Below, piece after piece: positions 35,339-44,302 of a stretch of DNA of 64,000 nt. This DNA is from Burkholderiales bacterium PBB3 (lineage in GTDB: Bacteria > Pseudomonadota > Gammaproteobacteria > Burkholderiales > Burkholderiaceae_C). Location of the stretch: contig NKIK01000012.1 in NCBI GenBank assembly GCA_002256115.1, positions 1-64,000 of the forward strand, read 5' to 3'. The notes below the pieces were generated by a model. It ran no database searches. It was given only the letters and a program-made list of their open reading frames with translations, and was not told the origin of the DNA. The translations under genes were made by a program, and so were the position numbers. Within the stretch, counting starts at the first letter, position 1, and every line of letters begins with the position of its first letter.

Positions 35339-36220
35339 TCAAGAGCGCTTCAGCTTGCGCATCTCCTCTGCCAGCACCCATAGAGCGCGATTCAGGCCAA
35401 CACTGCGGTCGATGCTTTCAACCGCACGGGTTCGAACGCGCCGCCCCTGGATGCTCCGACCCGGCAAACCGCCTTGAATCAGGTGTTCCTGGGTACGCTG
35501 GAAAGTCATCCACAAACTCCCCTCTTCGTCCTCCTGCCTCCGAGCCTGCAAGAGCTGGCTTGCGGTGATAGGCGAAGGAGGCACTGAATTGGCTTGCTCG
35601 CCACCTGCCTGTGCGATCTCTGCATCTCCATAACGTAGCGTCAGAGCGGCCTCGGCAAAGGCCAGTTGCTCATCGCGGCTCAAAGGCAAAGCCTTCATTT
35701 CCTGGGTGGAGGATTCCACTGCTTCAAAGTCTTGAAGAACCCGAAATGCGCCGTCGATCACTTGATCCTGGATTCGGCCCTTGTGTGGAATGCGAATGTC
35801 GTTGGCGATGTCGCCGACCACGAGACCGTTGCAGCAGACAAAACGGAAGACGCCTGCCAGCATTTGATAGGAGCTGGCCCCATCGTGGCTGTTGATCAGA
35901 ATGATTTCATGAGCCTCAGACTTGGCCTGCACCTGGCCGGCATGCCGCATCCGAATCATGTGCTTGGTGAACTCACTTTTTCCGGCAATGCGGCTGGCGC
36001 TCTGCGCCACCATGAAGGGCTCAAAGCCCTCGTGGTGCAGAGCTCTGAGCACCTCAATGGTCGGGATGTAGGTGTACCGCTCAGAGCGGCTGTCATGCTT
36101 ACCTTCCGCGAAGATGGAAGGCGCTGTCGTTCGCATTTGGGCTTCGCCCAGAGGGCAATTGCTGCGAAAAACATGGCTGTTGCGGCCGAAGCGGCTTGCC
36201 AGAGTGGAACCTGTTTGCAT
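35339..36220 (-). CDS. DUF932 domain-containing protein
   Basis: This 293-aa protein of the DUF932 family is common on plasmids, ICEs and phages. Typical family stretches are RYTYIPTIEVLRALHHEGFEPF, the FTKHMIRMRH segment and FRFVCCNGLVVGDI. The ATG at 36220 has GGAGACCACC directly upstream. The function is not known; members often sit beside ssb genes in conjugative elements, as here (ssb is 108 bp upstream in the same direction), which suggests a role in handling of single-stranded or incoming DNA. The C-terminus is Lys/Arg-rich. Confidence 0.88.
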   Translation of the reverse strand: MQTGSTLASRFGRNSHVFRSNCPLGEAQMRTTAPSIFAEGKHDSRSERYTYIPTIEVLRALHHEGFEPFMVAQSASRIAGKSEFTKHMIRMRHAGQVQAKSEAHEIILINSHDGASSYQMLAGVFRFVCCNGLVVGDIANDIRIPHKGRIQDQVIDGAFRVLQDFEAVESSTQEMKALPLSRDEQLAFAEAALTLRYGDAEIAQAGGEQANSVPPSPITASQLLQARRQEDEEGSLWMTFQRTQEHLIQGGLPGRSIQGRRVRTRAVESIDRSVGLNRALWVLAEEMRKLKRS

Positions 36221-36328
36221 GGTGGTCTCCTAGACGTAAACAAGTGCCCGTTCGTACCAAACGGGTCTATGCCTCAAGAGCAGGGGCGAGGCGAGAGCCC
36301 CGCCCTGGCTTGAGATGAGCGATGGCCG

Positions 36329-36802
36329 TCAGCCTTGCTTGGGTTTGCGCGAAGCGTTGAGCCTGTTTGCGCTGCGGCGGCGCTGCTGCTGCGTAGGCGT
36401 CTCCAGACTGGACTCACCCCAGCCCTCTCCCTCTTGCGCCCGAACCTGGCGGGCCTCTGACGACGCGCGGGAGTCGAGGTAGTCAATTTCCTCGCAGGTG
36501 AAAGCCATGGCATAGACGTCAGCGCCGTCGTTGTCCTGGTAGTTGTTGTTTCGCAGGCGACCGACCACATTCACATGCGACCCCTTTCCCAGGTACTCAG
36601 CAGCGTGTTCGGCTTGCTTTCCCCAGAGCGTCCACTGCACAGCGGTGCATTCCTCTTTGCGCTCACCCCCACTGCCGTGACGGGTGTTGCTGATGGCGGT
36701 CAGCAAGGCCCGGGCCAACTTGCCATCGCGGCGATTGACGAACTCCAGCCGAACTGGACCAGCCAAATGAGCATTGCGTTGCTCGACTCGTACGGATGCC
36801 AT
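36329..36802 (-). CDS. ssb: Single-stranded DNA-binding protein, plasmid/ICE type
   Basis: This 157-aa protein has an OB fold (about residues 1-108): VRLEFVNRRDGKLARALLTAIS, VQWTLWGKQAEHAAEYLGKGS and HVNVVGRLRNNNYQDNDG correspond to the beta strands of bacterial SSB. The C-terminal tail is basic (RRRSANRLNASRKPKQG) and lacks the acidic DDDIPF-type tip that chromosomal SSB uses to recruit partners. It is therefore probably an accessory SSB of a mobile element. The ribosome site AAGGAGAGAGCA precedes the ATG. Confidence 0.85.
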   Translation of the reverse strand: MASVRVEQRNAHLAGPVRLEFVNRRDGKLARALLTAISNTRHGSGGERKEECTAVQWTLWGKQAEHAAEYLGKGSHVNVVGRLRNNNYQDNDGADVYAMAFTCEEIDYLDSRASSEARQVRAQEGEGWGESSLETPTQQQRRRSANRLNASRKPKQG

Positions 36803-37504
36803 TGCTCTCTCCTTGAAGAGTACTCAGCCGGCAAGGCCGGAATGGCTGCCTCTTTGCTGATCCTCTTGCTCGGACTCCTCGCTCCCGCCCACGGGCGGGC
36901 GGGGGGTGGGCATGACCCCTTCCCTCACGGGAAGGGGTTGGGGATGGGTGGGGTTCACAGCAGCCGAAGCAGCGAACCGCTGTTCGGGTCCGCCGCATCA
37001 AAGATCCCCCCACAAGTCCCCCTCACCCACGGATGGGGGCGCGTGGGGGGAGCGCGGCGGACTGCACAGCGCGCAGGCAGCCACCAGCACGGGCGGCGTA
37101 GCGTCGCGAAGCCAACCCATGCCTTTCGATGCGGCGCCCCTGCGAAGGCCGTGACATCAAGCGCAGCGACTGGCGCGGCCTTCGAGCCGCATCGAACCAC
37201 TCGCTGAACCGCTCGGCCGGCTTCGGGTGTGGCGAATGGCCAGGGTGGCGATCTGCCTGAGGCTCGGGCCGCGCCGAGGAACGGCAAGGAGCGAGTCGCG
37301 GGCAGTTCGCCAAGCGGGCTCGTTCGCGTGCAACGCGAAGGAAGTCAGCCCGCAATCCCTGGCCATGGGAGGGCCGGGCTTTCTCGGGCGCCAAACCCTT
37401 TCGAAGAATGACTGAACCGGCCATGGTTTTGCCGAGAAAGTCATCGCCTTGGCGCAAGCCGCATCAGCTTAGAGTCAATCAAACTTCATCACAGGAGTCT
37501 TCAA
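36803..37504. other. 702-bp non-coding segment rich in inverted repeats
   Basis: No supported gene lies here. At least six strong inverted repeats are present: CCCGCCC/GGGCGGG at 36884-36899; ACCCCTTCCC/GGGAAGGGGT at 36915-36938 with loop TCAC; CCCCCCAC/GTGGGGGG at 37006-37050; a composite structure at 37125-37196 with arms TTCGATGCGGC/GCCGCATCGAA and inner arms CGAAGGCCG/CGGCCTTCG; TTCGCGT/ACGCGAA at 37323-37339; and ATGGCCAGGG/CCCTGGCCAT spanning 37236-37366. The segment lies between ssb and the AlpA gene of a plasmid-like block. It is a candidate transfer or replication origin or a structured RNA; none of these is proven. Confidence 0.55.
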
Positions 37505-37885
37505 ATGAAGCCCACTTCAATCAGCCCACCGCCCGAGGTTTCAAACACCCAAATCACGCTGATTCGTCTCGCGGGGGTGATGAGGATGACGGGATTGTGC
37601 AGGTCTTCAATCTATGCCTTGATCGCAGAGAGACAATTTCCTTGCCAGGTGCAACTGAGCAAGCGAGCCGTAGCATGGCGTCGCACAGAGGTGGAGCAAT
37701 GGAGCCTCTCACGCCCTACCGTGCCACACGCACAGCATGACAAACTCGCGGCAGCCTCACGCCTGTCGGACGGCCCCGAGCCGCTCAAACCAAGCGCCAC
37801 CGTCGTTGGCGCAGTGACGAGCACCAGCCGAATCCCCACGCGTGGTCGAACAGACACAAAGCATGCCCGGCATCATTTGCCATGA
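37505..37885 (+). CDS. AlpA-family helix-turn-helix regulator
   Basis: This small 126-aa DNA-binding protein has its core at residues about 18-62 (LIRLAGVMRMTGLCRSSIYALIAERQFPCQVQLSKRAVAWRRTEVEQW), the winged HTH of AlpA/excisionase proteins encoded by prophages and ICEs. AlpA activates integrase or excision genes in some elements. The start has CAGGAG 9 bp upstream. The long low-complexity C-terminus is unusual. It is convergent with the next gene (13-bp overlap). No integrase is adjacent. Confidence 0.85.
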   Translation: MKPTSISPPPEVSNTQITLIRLAGVMRMTGLCRSSIYALIAERQFPCQVQLSKRAVAWRRTEVEQWSLSRPTVPHAQHDKLAAASRLSDGPEPLKPSATVVGAVTSTSRIPTRGRTDTKHARHHLP

Positions 37886-38952
37886 CCAGGAGAGCCTGGG
37901 GCGGCGCGCCCATGCGGCTTGGCATCCGCACGATGCAAGTGAGTGTCTGCGCTGGCCTTCAGAAGCGCGGTCTCGTCCAGTATGCGACGCAGGGGCGTCG
38001 CAAGGATCGACCGGTCGCTGGCCCGAAGACGGCAGGCCGCCATCTGCTCGCTGAGCGTGGCCTTGGCGCGATGAAAGTGCCTCGCCACTGCGGCGGCAGA
38101 GCAAAGCCGGTGAGCCCGAGCCAAGCCGGCCACCAGTGCGCGCCCCCTGGCTGCCAGATTGCCAGAACCGGAATGCAAGTCCGGTGGACAGCTCGCGTCG
38201 AGCTTGGCACTCACCCAAAGAGACAGCAGTTCAAGAGCGCCGTCGACGCCATACCCCCCAGCAGCAGCGACCAAGCTGGCTGCTGCGCCCTGCACCGACC
38301 GGGCCATTTCAGCGCGGGGCCCGACATGACCCGTGGCCAGAACCAAGCCGCGCGTCAATTCCCAAGCACAGCGTTCCATATCGGTCGGACGCCTGGCAAC
38401 CCACTGGCGCAAGGCCTTTCTCGACGTGGGCACAGAGTCACCAAAGTGCTGCAACATGGGCCGGGCATCGAACCCTGTGGAGGGGGTGAGCCCCAGGGCG
38501 ACGCGAAATCCTCCATGAGGATGGTGCGAGGGTGTCTTGCAGGACCCAAGAAACACAGCACGCCATGCAAGCATACGAAGCTCTTGAAGAAGCTGGCCCT
38601 CGTCGCTGAGCGCATGTGCCCGGAAAGGGCCGGCCAACACGGGACTACGAACTGGCTGCGCCTCCCTCACCCAGCGAGACACGACATTGCCGAATGATCT
38701 CGCCACGGCCCCGACGGAATCGTCCCCCAGCAAGAGCGAAACCGCATGGATCTCCGTGGGCAACAGCACAAAGTCGATGAGCACACGTCCCGAGCGGCGA
38801 TGTGCATCGAGAAGCCGCCCTCGAATTCGCCGCACCAGCGAGGGATTCGCCAGAAAGTCGCGGCCGACTGCGGCCTGCCAGCACAGGCTCCATAGCTGCG
38901 CGGCGACGCCACAAGGGACGCAGGCGGCATCAACGGATTTGGTGGGCCCCAT
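37873..38952 (-). CDS. Conserved hypothetical protein with degenerate Y1-transposase-like features
   Basis: This is a 359-aa protein. Residues about 50-125 (VLIDFVLLPTEIHAVSLLLG, then FGNVVSRWVREAQPVRSPVLAGPFRAH) follow the layout of REP-associated Y1 (HUH) transposases, but the HxH metal motif reads TEIHAV, with one His replaced. Near residue 295, AAAVARHFHRAKATLSEQMAACR looks like a DnaA-type HTH as found in some of those transposases. It is therefore a possible catalytically dead relative with DNA-binding function. It pairs with the AlpA-like gene in the accessory block. No clear ribosome site precedes the ATG at 38952, so the start is uncertain. Confidence 0.6.
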   Translation of the reverse strand: MGPTKSVDAACVPCGVAAQLWSLCWQAAVGRDFLANPSLVRRIRGRLLDAHRRSGRVLIDFVLLPTEIHAVSLLLGDDSVGAVARSFGNVVSRWVREAQPVRSPVLAGPFRAHALSDEGQLLQELRMLAWRAVFLGSCKTPSHHPHGGFRVALGLTPSTGFDARPMLQHFGDSVPTSRKALRQWVARRPTDMERCAWELTRGLVLATGHVGPRAEMARSVQGAAASLVAAAGGYGVDGALELLSLWVSAKLDASCPPDLHSGSGNLAARGRALVAGLARAHRLCSAAAVARHFHRAKATLSEQMAACRLRASDRSILATPLRRILDETALLKASADTHLHRADAKPHGRAAPGSPGHGK

Positions 38953-39273
38953 TGAACTATGACGTTTTGAGCGCCAATACCCTCAATGGCGCCGTGCAAA
39001 TAACGCGAAAAACGTTCGGTAGTTTTCATGCCAGTCGCTTTTCGAGAGCAGCGGCCTGACTGCCGAACAAGTAGACCTCTTGTCTCGGATTCGCGCCCGC
39101 CCATGGAGCACTGGCAGCGGGCCTGGGCGCTGACGACTGTTCTCCACCACCGAACGGTTCGGGGTGATGCACACGCGCCATCGACAGTCGCACGGGCCGC
39201 GGCTAACTTGAAACCGCCTGGAGCCCAAACCGCACAGGCATTCCGTCTCACCCTCAACCTGAAGGAGTCTGTC
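38953..39273 (+). promoter_or_regulatory. Upstream region of the lasso peptide operon
   Basis: These 321 bp contain no supported gene. The promoter of the lasso operon must lie here unless it is read from further left. A short imperfect palindrome CCGAA-CGG-TTCGG sits at 39150-39162, about 110 bp before the precursor start. It is the only operator-like element I see. The strong ribosome site GAAGGAG at 39261-39267 belongs to the precursor gene. Confidence 0.35.
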
Positions 39274-39408
39274 ATGGACGAGAAATCGCAATTGGAGCAG
39301 CAAACCCCGGTCTTCGAGCTGGGCGATGCCAAGGAGCTGACGCAGGGCTTCCCTGCGCTGGAATATGCCGAGGAGAACCCGGTGATCCCGGGTCGCCGCG
39401 AGCCCTGA
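39274..39408 (+). CDS. Lasso peptide precursor (44 aa)
   Basis: This small gene with ribosome site GAAGGAG 7 bp upstream encodes a 24-aa leader and a 20-aa core. The leader has the proteobacterial motif PVFELGDAKELTQ, with Thr at position -2 relative to the core as in nearly all lasso precursors. The predicted core is GFPALEYAEENPVIPGRREP. Gly1 would be joined to Glu9 to make a nine-residue macrolactam, with tail residues 10-20 threaded; Arg17/Arg18 or Ile14 are possible plugs. From memory the core aligns with rubrivinodin of Rubrivivax gelatinosus (shared G1, P3, L5, E9, N11-P12, P15, R17). The B, C and D genes follow on the same strand. Confidence 0.87.
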   Translation: MDEKSQLEQQTPVFELGDAKELTQGFPALEYAEENPVIPGRREP

Positions 39409-39457
39409 ATGAGCGTGGCGCGCGCCCGCAGAGGGTGCACTGCCTAGCTTGAGAGAA

Positions 39458-39491
39458 AGCCCTGGGCTTGTTGAATAGCGAGGCCAGGGCT
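39458..39491 (+). promoter_or_regulatory. Intergenic hairpin between lasso precursor and B gene
   Basis: An 8-bp perfect inverted repeat AGCCCTGG/CCAGGGCT with an 18-base loop lies 50 bp after the precursor stop and 225 bp before the B gene. No T-run follows, so it is not a simple terminator. It may stabilise or partly attenuate the transcript so that more precursor than enzyme is made. Confidence 0.45.
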
Positions 39492-39715
39492 GCAGTTCGC
39501 CGCAGCAACAGCTGGGTGAACTCAGCATGGGGCCAGGCTTGCACCAGACTTTCGGGTTCGACACCCCACACGATGCCTCGCCCCTCGCAGGTCGATGCGA
39601 CTCCAGCTTGGATAGCGCGCCAATCGCGCACCACCCGGGCGATAACCACCGTCCGAATACAGCCCAACCGAGCTTGGATTTCGAGACGGCCAATGCCCCC
39701 GACTGGGAGAACACC

Positions 39716-40447
39716 ATGCAAGATGCGCCGTCAAAGCAGCGCCTGGAGCTGGCCAGCCATGTACGTGCCTGCGCTTGCGAGAACTGCGTGGTCCTGCTTG
39801 ATCTGCGACGAAGCCGCTATCTGGCCATCAGCAAGCCGGAGGCGCTGCAACTGTGCAGTTGGATCAAGGGTTGGCCAGCCGTGGAGGCCCAGCACGATCG
39901 CGAGGTCAGCCCCTCGATACCCCATGCGGTGCTGCAACACCTTATTGCACTGGAGCTCTTGACTCGTGCTGGCCCAGCGAGCGCCGCAATGGACGCCCAT
40001 GAACAAAAGCTCCCTGCAGCATCGGCCGATCTGGATCAGGCCGCGACGGCCCCTCGGATCAGTGCACGACGCGTTCTCAGGTTCCTGAGCAGCTCGGCTC
40101 ACGCGAGCTGGTGCTTACGCCACCAGTCGCTGTGGGCCATTGCCCATGCAAGCACTTCGCGCAGGCACAAGCTGTTGGGGCCTAACACCGAATCGATGCG
40201 GGCCATCCAAAGCGCATGCGCTGCGTATGCAGCGCTCCGCCCATTCTTTTTCAGCACCCAGAAGCAGTGCCTTCATGACTCCTTGGCGCTCCTGAGCTTC
40301 TTGGCCACCGAGGGCTTGCTGGCGAGGTGGGTGATTGGCGTGAAGTCCGGCCCGTTTGCAGCTCACTCCTGGCTCCAGAGCGGCGAGACGGTCCTGAACG
40401 ATCAGCATGAACGCGTCCGCCAGTTCCGCCCCATTCTTGTCGTGTAG
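39716..40447 (+). CDS. Lasso peptide biosynthesis B protein (RRE plus transglutaminase-like leader protease)
   Basis: This 243-aa enzyme binds the leader and cuts it off. Residues about 1-75 form the PqqD-like RRE that recognises the leader (VVLLDLRRSRYLAIS, then the helical LQHLIALELL). The C-terminal half is the transglutaminase-like cysteine protease: Cys185 in TQKQCLHDSLAL, His217 in FAAHSWLQ and Asp229 in VLNDQ make the expected triad. The ATG at 39716 follows GGGAGA; the frame is open further upstream to 39527, but that leader has no family features. The stop is 18 bp before the C gene. Confidence 0.92.
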   Translation: MQDAPSKQRLELASHVRACACENCVVLLDLRRSRYLAISKPEALQLCSWIKGWPAVEAQHDREVSPSIPHAVLQHLIALELLTRAGPASAAMDAHEQKLPAASADLDQAATAPRISARRVLRFLSSSAHASWCLRHQSLWAIAHASTSRRHKLLGPNTESMRAIQSACAAYAALRPFFFSTQKQCLHDSLALLSFLATEGLLARWVIGVKSGPFAAHSWLQSGETVLNDQHERVRQFRPILVV

Positions 40448-40465
40448 GCCTGAGCGAGTGATGTC

Positions 40466-42268
40466 ATGTTTCGCTACCTTGCCTTCGTCTGGAACCCCGA
40501 GCATCTCGGCCCGAGTGCATCAGCCCGTGACCTGTGCGAAACGACTGAGCAGCATGCGGCCTGGAGGCGAGTCCTGAGCCGCCCCGGCATGCAGGTCTAC
40601 GCACATGGCGAAACAAAGGGCATCAACGAATACCACCGCTTGCACAAGGATCGCGGCGTCATCCTGGGCAAGCTGTTTCAGCGCTCAGGCCTGGAATCGG
40701 GCATGGGTCCATTGGCAATGCATGGCGACTTCGACCAGGCAGCCAGCGACAAAATACTGAGTCACGGGGGGCAATCATTGGTGCAGCAGTTCTGGGGGCG
40801 CTATATCGCCTTCCTCAGCGACAAGGACGAGAGGCACAGCGTGTTGCGCGACCCCAGCGGCACCCTGCCCTGCTTTCATATGCGGCGTCGCGGCGTGACG
40901 CTTGTCTTCTCATGGCTGGAGGATGCACTCCAACTGTTGACCGCCGATGAACAAGCTCGGGTGAACTGGGAGGCTCTTCAGGCGCAGCTGCTGTGCGGTC
41001 CCGCAATTGGGCGAGAAACTGCCCTGGCTGGCATCTCTCAGATCCTGCCAGGCGAGCGACTCGATCTGTTGGAGGGTCGGTCGACGTTGCTATGGGATGC
41101 AATCCGCTTTGCTCGCGCCCCCCTGCAGCTGCCGTATCAAGACGCGGCAATCTTGCTGCGACAAACCGTGCGCAGCTGTGTGCAGGCCTGGGCCAGCTGC
41201 TACGACACCTTGTTGCTGCGTTTGTCCGGCGGTGTCGATTCGTCCATCATGCTGAGCTGCCTGGCCAAAGGCAGCACGCCCGCCGATGTGATCTGCCTGA
41301 ACTACCACTCGCCAGGTTCAAACAGCGACGAGCGTCACTACGCCCGCGTTGCGGCTGCGCGGGCTGGCCGAGATCTCTTGGAGCGAGCACGTGAGCCGGG
41401 CTTTCAGCTTGAGCGCATCCTGGAGATGGCACCCATGCCGGATCCTGTGCCCTACCTCGGTTGGATGAACTCCAGCACGGATGCCGGGCTGGCCGCGGCT
41501 CACGCAGCACCTGCCCTCTTCACCGGTGCGGGTGGCGATGCACTCTTCTTTGAAATTCCATCTTGGTGGCCGGCCGCCGACTACCTGACCACGCGCGGGC
41601 TGGACACTGGTTTTGCAGCCGCCGCCCTGGACGCTGCACGCCTGGGCCGTGTGTCGGTATGGCGCGCCATCCGGTTTGCGGTGAGGGAACGTCTGAGCCC
41701 GGACCAGGCCCTCCGAGCCACATCAGGTCCAGCGCTCCCATTCACCCCCGAGCTTGAAACCCATAAGGTGGACATCGCCCGCTTCAGTCATCCAGCGCTT
41801 GGCGAGGCCCAGGGTCTGCCAATTGGCAAGTTCACTCAGGCCACAGCACTCATGCAAGCCATCGGGTACTACGACCCTTTCTCGCAAGATGCAGCCCCGG
41901 AGCTCGTCAACCCCTTGCTGTCTCAACCCGTGGTGGAGCTGTGTCTTCGCCTTCCAAGCCATCTGCTGACACGCGGGGGACAGGGCCGCGCCTTGGCGAG
42001 GCGGGCGTTCGAAGACGACCTCCCTGCCCTCATCATCAGGCGCCGCTCCAAAGGTGGCATGGAAGAGCACATCAAGGCCGTGCTGAACAGCAATATCGCA
42101 ATGGTTCGCGGGCTCTTGCTCGACGGTGAACTCTGCCGCCGAGGTTGGCTCGATCGCGAACGTCTGCAGGATCAGCTTTCTGAGCGCCCAAGCACCCGTT
42201 CCGCATCGAGCAGCCAAATTCATGCGCTGGTCGCGGTGGAGGCTTGGCTCAGCCGCTGGACGTCATAG
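40466..42268 (+). CDS. Lasso peptide cyclase (C protein, asparagine synthetase-like)
   Basis: This 600-aa enzyme adenylates the side-chain carboxylate of the ring acid (predicted Glu9) and closes the isopeptide bond with Gly1. The ATP-pyrophosphatase motif LSGGVDSS lies at residues 253-260. The N-terminal glutaminase-like domain lacks the catalytic Cys2 (MFRYLAFVW), as expected for lasso cyclases, which use an internal amine. The C-terminal segment RALARRAFEDDLPALIIRRRSKGG is typical. It is followed after 40 bp by the transporter gene. Confidence 0.93.
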   Translation: MFRYLAFVWNPEHLGPSASARDLCETTEQHAAWRRVLSRPGMQVYAHGETKGINEYHRLHKDRGVILGKLFQRSGLESGMGPLAMHGDFDQAASDKILSHGGQSLVQQFWGRYIAFLSDKDERHSVLRDPSGTLPCFHMRRRGVTLVFSWLEDALQLLTADEQARVNWEALQAQLLCGPAIGRETALAGISQILPGERLDLLEGRSTLLWDAIRFARAPLQLPYQDAAILLRQTVRSCVQAWASCYDTLLLRLSGGVDSSIMLSCLAKGSTPADVICLNYHSPGSNSDERHYARVAAARAGRDLLERAREPGFQLERILEMAPMPDPVPYLGWMNSSTDAGLAAAHAAPALFTGAGGDALFFEIPSWWPAADYLTTRGLDTGFAAAALDAARLGRVSVWRAIRFAVRERLSPDQALRATSGPALPFTPELETHKVDIARFSHPALGEAQGLPIGKFTQATALMQAIGYYDPFSQDAAPELVNPLLSQPVVELCLRLPSHLLTRGGQGRALARRAFEDDLPALIIRRRSKGGMEEHIKAVLNSNIAMVRGLLLDGELCRRGWLDRERLQDQLSERPSTRSASSSQIHALVAVEAWLSRWTS

Positions 42269-42308
42269 CAGATCACTGGCATCCGCACGGACCACCCAGA
42301 TCTAAGCC

Positions 42309-44234
42309 ATGAGGAACAGCCCGGCCTGCGATGGATGCGATGACCCGCTTGACGCAGCGGCAGAAGGTCTTCAACAGGACGTCCAGAACCCGCCCAAGAG
42401 AAAGCGAACCGAGCTGAGGCAAGCACTTCAGCTCTTGCTCTCAGGCTGTGATCGGTCACACCTTTTTGCCTTGCTGGCGGCCAATCTCTTGGCCATCACC
42501 GGAGGCCTTCTTGCGGGACTGGCTCCGCTGGCTCTCAAGGGTCTTATTGATGGTGCCACGGCGCTGGTCGAGCGGCAGGCACCGGCGTCCATGCCCCACC
42601 GATTACTCTGGCTCATCTTGGCCTACCTGCTGTGCCTCTGCGGGGCCCGCTTGTGCGCCGATCTCCGTCCCTGGTTGCTCAGTGCCGCCGAACAAGGCCT
42701 TTACGCACAACTGCGGCAGCGCTTCTTCGCGCACATCCTGGCATTGCCGCTTTCCCAGCATTTGCGAGAGCGAAACGATGCCATGGTCCAGACCTTGCAG
42801 CAGGCCATCTCTGCCTACCAAGTCATCCTGTTCAATCTGGCAGCAAGCGCTCTGCCGATCGTGGCGGAGGCGCTCACGGCCACTGCGGTGCTGTTGACGC
42901 TAGGCCAGCCTGCATTGAGCGGCGTCTTTGCTGCCGCAGCATTCGCCTACCTGGGCCTGGTCCTGATTTGGTCCTCCAGAATCCGCGCTGCGGCCCGTGG
43001 AATCTCATGCGCCAGTACCAAGACCTACGGTCTGATGAGCGACAGCCTGAGCAACTGTGAGCCCCTCAAGTGTTTCGGTGCCGAAGCCTGGGCACAAGCA
43101 AGATTCACCGATGCCACACGCGAGCTTGAGCACGCCTGGTCTCGGCTCCAGGACCAGCGACTCAGGCTGGCCCTGCTGACCACCGCCGCCTTCGGCACGG
43201 CCATGGCTACATCGCTGCTGCTCGCTGGCCATGCGCTGGCGCACGATGAACTGACAGTCGGAGGATTCTTCCTGGCCAACCTCTACATGGTCCAACTCAT
43301 ACGCCTGCTGGAGATGCTGAGTTCTGCCCTTCGTGACACGCTGCAAAGCCTTGCGTTCATCAAGCCGCTGATCGATGTCTTTCAGCAAGAGCAGGAGGTG
43401 GAGTTACCCGCCCGGCCCGGGCCCAAGCCCGGAATCGAAGCAGTAGACCTTGCCCCCAAGGCCTGCAGCGTGGGCGGATCGCCGCCCACCGTGAGACCGC
43501 CGCACATCCGCTTCTCCGACATTCATTTGGCCTTTGATCCGCAGCAGCTCGTGCTCAATGGCTTGAGCCTGGACATCCCCGCGGGTCGCGCCATCGGCAT
43601 CGTTGGCGCGAGCGGTAGCGGCAAGTCCTCACTGGTGCGAATCCTGCTGCGACTCCACAAACCCCAAGCTGGCCAGGTCTTGTTCGATGGTGTCCCGATT
43701 CACACCCTGCCACTGAGCACGCTGCGCAGCATGATCGCCGTGGTGCCACAAGATGTCGTTCTGTTCGATGCATCCATCGCAGACAACATCGCCATGGGTC
43801 GGGACGGCGCGACGATCCAGGAGGTCCAGGAAGCCGCAGTCCTGGCTGGACTGCAGGGCGTCATCGCGTCCATGCCACAGAACTTCAAGACCCAAGTCGG
43901 CGAGCGCGGCCTCCGGCTCTCGGGCGGCGAGCGCCAGCGAATCGCCATGGCACGCGCCATCCTGAAGAACCCTCAGATCTACGTCTTCGACGAGGCGACC
44001 TCGATGCTCGATGCCAACACCGAACGCCAAATTCTGCTGGACCAACGCAGATTCACCGCGGGTCGCACCTCCATCACCATCGCCCACCGACTCACGGTCC
44101 TTCAAGACCTCGACTTGATCGCGGTTCTGGCTGACGGGCGTATCGTGGAGCAAGGCGACCATGCGACTCTGCTCGCTCGTCGAGGCATCTACGCAGCGAT
44201 GTGGCGCGCTCAGCAGGCCGGGATTGGCCGCTGA
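42309..44234 (+). CDS. Lasso peptide ABC exporter (D protein)
   Basis: This 641-aa ABC transporter half-unit has a fused membrane domain (about six helices, residues 50-350) and nucleotide-binding domain. Walker A is VGASGSGKSSL near 430, the Q-loop is VPQDVVLFDASI near 480, the signature LSGGERQRIAMARAIL is near 536, and Walker B is IYVFDEATSMLD near 557. In lasso clusters D exports the mature peptide and gives self-protection. An insertion of about 40 residues rich in Pro/Gly lies between the two domains. It is convergent with the isopeptidase gene (68 bp apart). Confidence 0.9.
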   Translation: MRNSPACDGCDDPLDAAAEGLQQDVQNPPKRKRTELRQALQLLLSGCDRSHLFALLAANLLAITGGLLAGLAPLALKGLIDGATALVERQAPASMPHRLLWLILAYLLCLCGARLCADLRPWLLSAAEQGLYAQLRQRFFAHILALPLSQHLRERNDAMVQTLQQAISAYQVILFNLAASALPIVAEALTATAVLLTLGQPALSGVFAAAAFAYLGLVLIWSSRIRAAARGISCASTKTYGLMSDSLSNCEPLKCFGAEAWAQARFTDATRELEHAWSRLQDQRLRLALLTTAAFGTAMATSLLLAGHALAHDELTVGGFFLANLYMVQLIRLLEMLSSALRDTLQSLAFIKPLIDVFQQEQEVELPARPGPKPGIEAVDLAPKACSVGGSPPTVRPPHIRFSDIHLAFDPQQLVLNGLSLDIPAGRAIGIVGASGSGKSSLVRILLRLHKPQAGQVLFDGVPIHTLPLSTLRSMIAVVPQDVVLFDASIADNIAMGRDGATIQEVQEAAVLAGLQGVIASMPQNFKTQVGERGLRLSGGERQRIAMARAILKNPQIYVFDEATSMLDANTERQILLDQRRFTAGRTSITIAHRLTVLQDLDLIAVLADGRIVEQGDHATLLARRGIYAAMWRAQQAGIGR

Positions 44235-44302
44235 ACACAGAGCCTCGCTTGGAAGCTCCCCGTCCACTTTGGCCTTCATCTCGCCTGATCGAGGCATCAG
44301 GT

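Noticed and set aside
39150..39162. Palindrome CCGAA-CGG-TTCGG as a lux-box before the lasso precursor
   Set aside because: It does not fit the 20-bp lux-box pattern; kept only as a weak operator candidate in the upstream region.
39409..39715. Second lasso precursor in the spacer
   Set aside because: No frame there has a leader Thr followed by Gly/Ala and an acidic residue at position 7-9.
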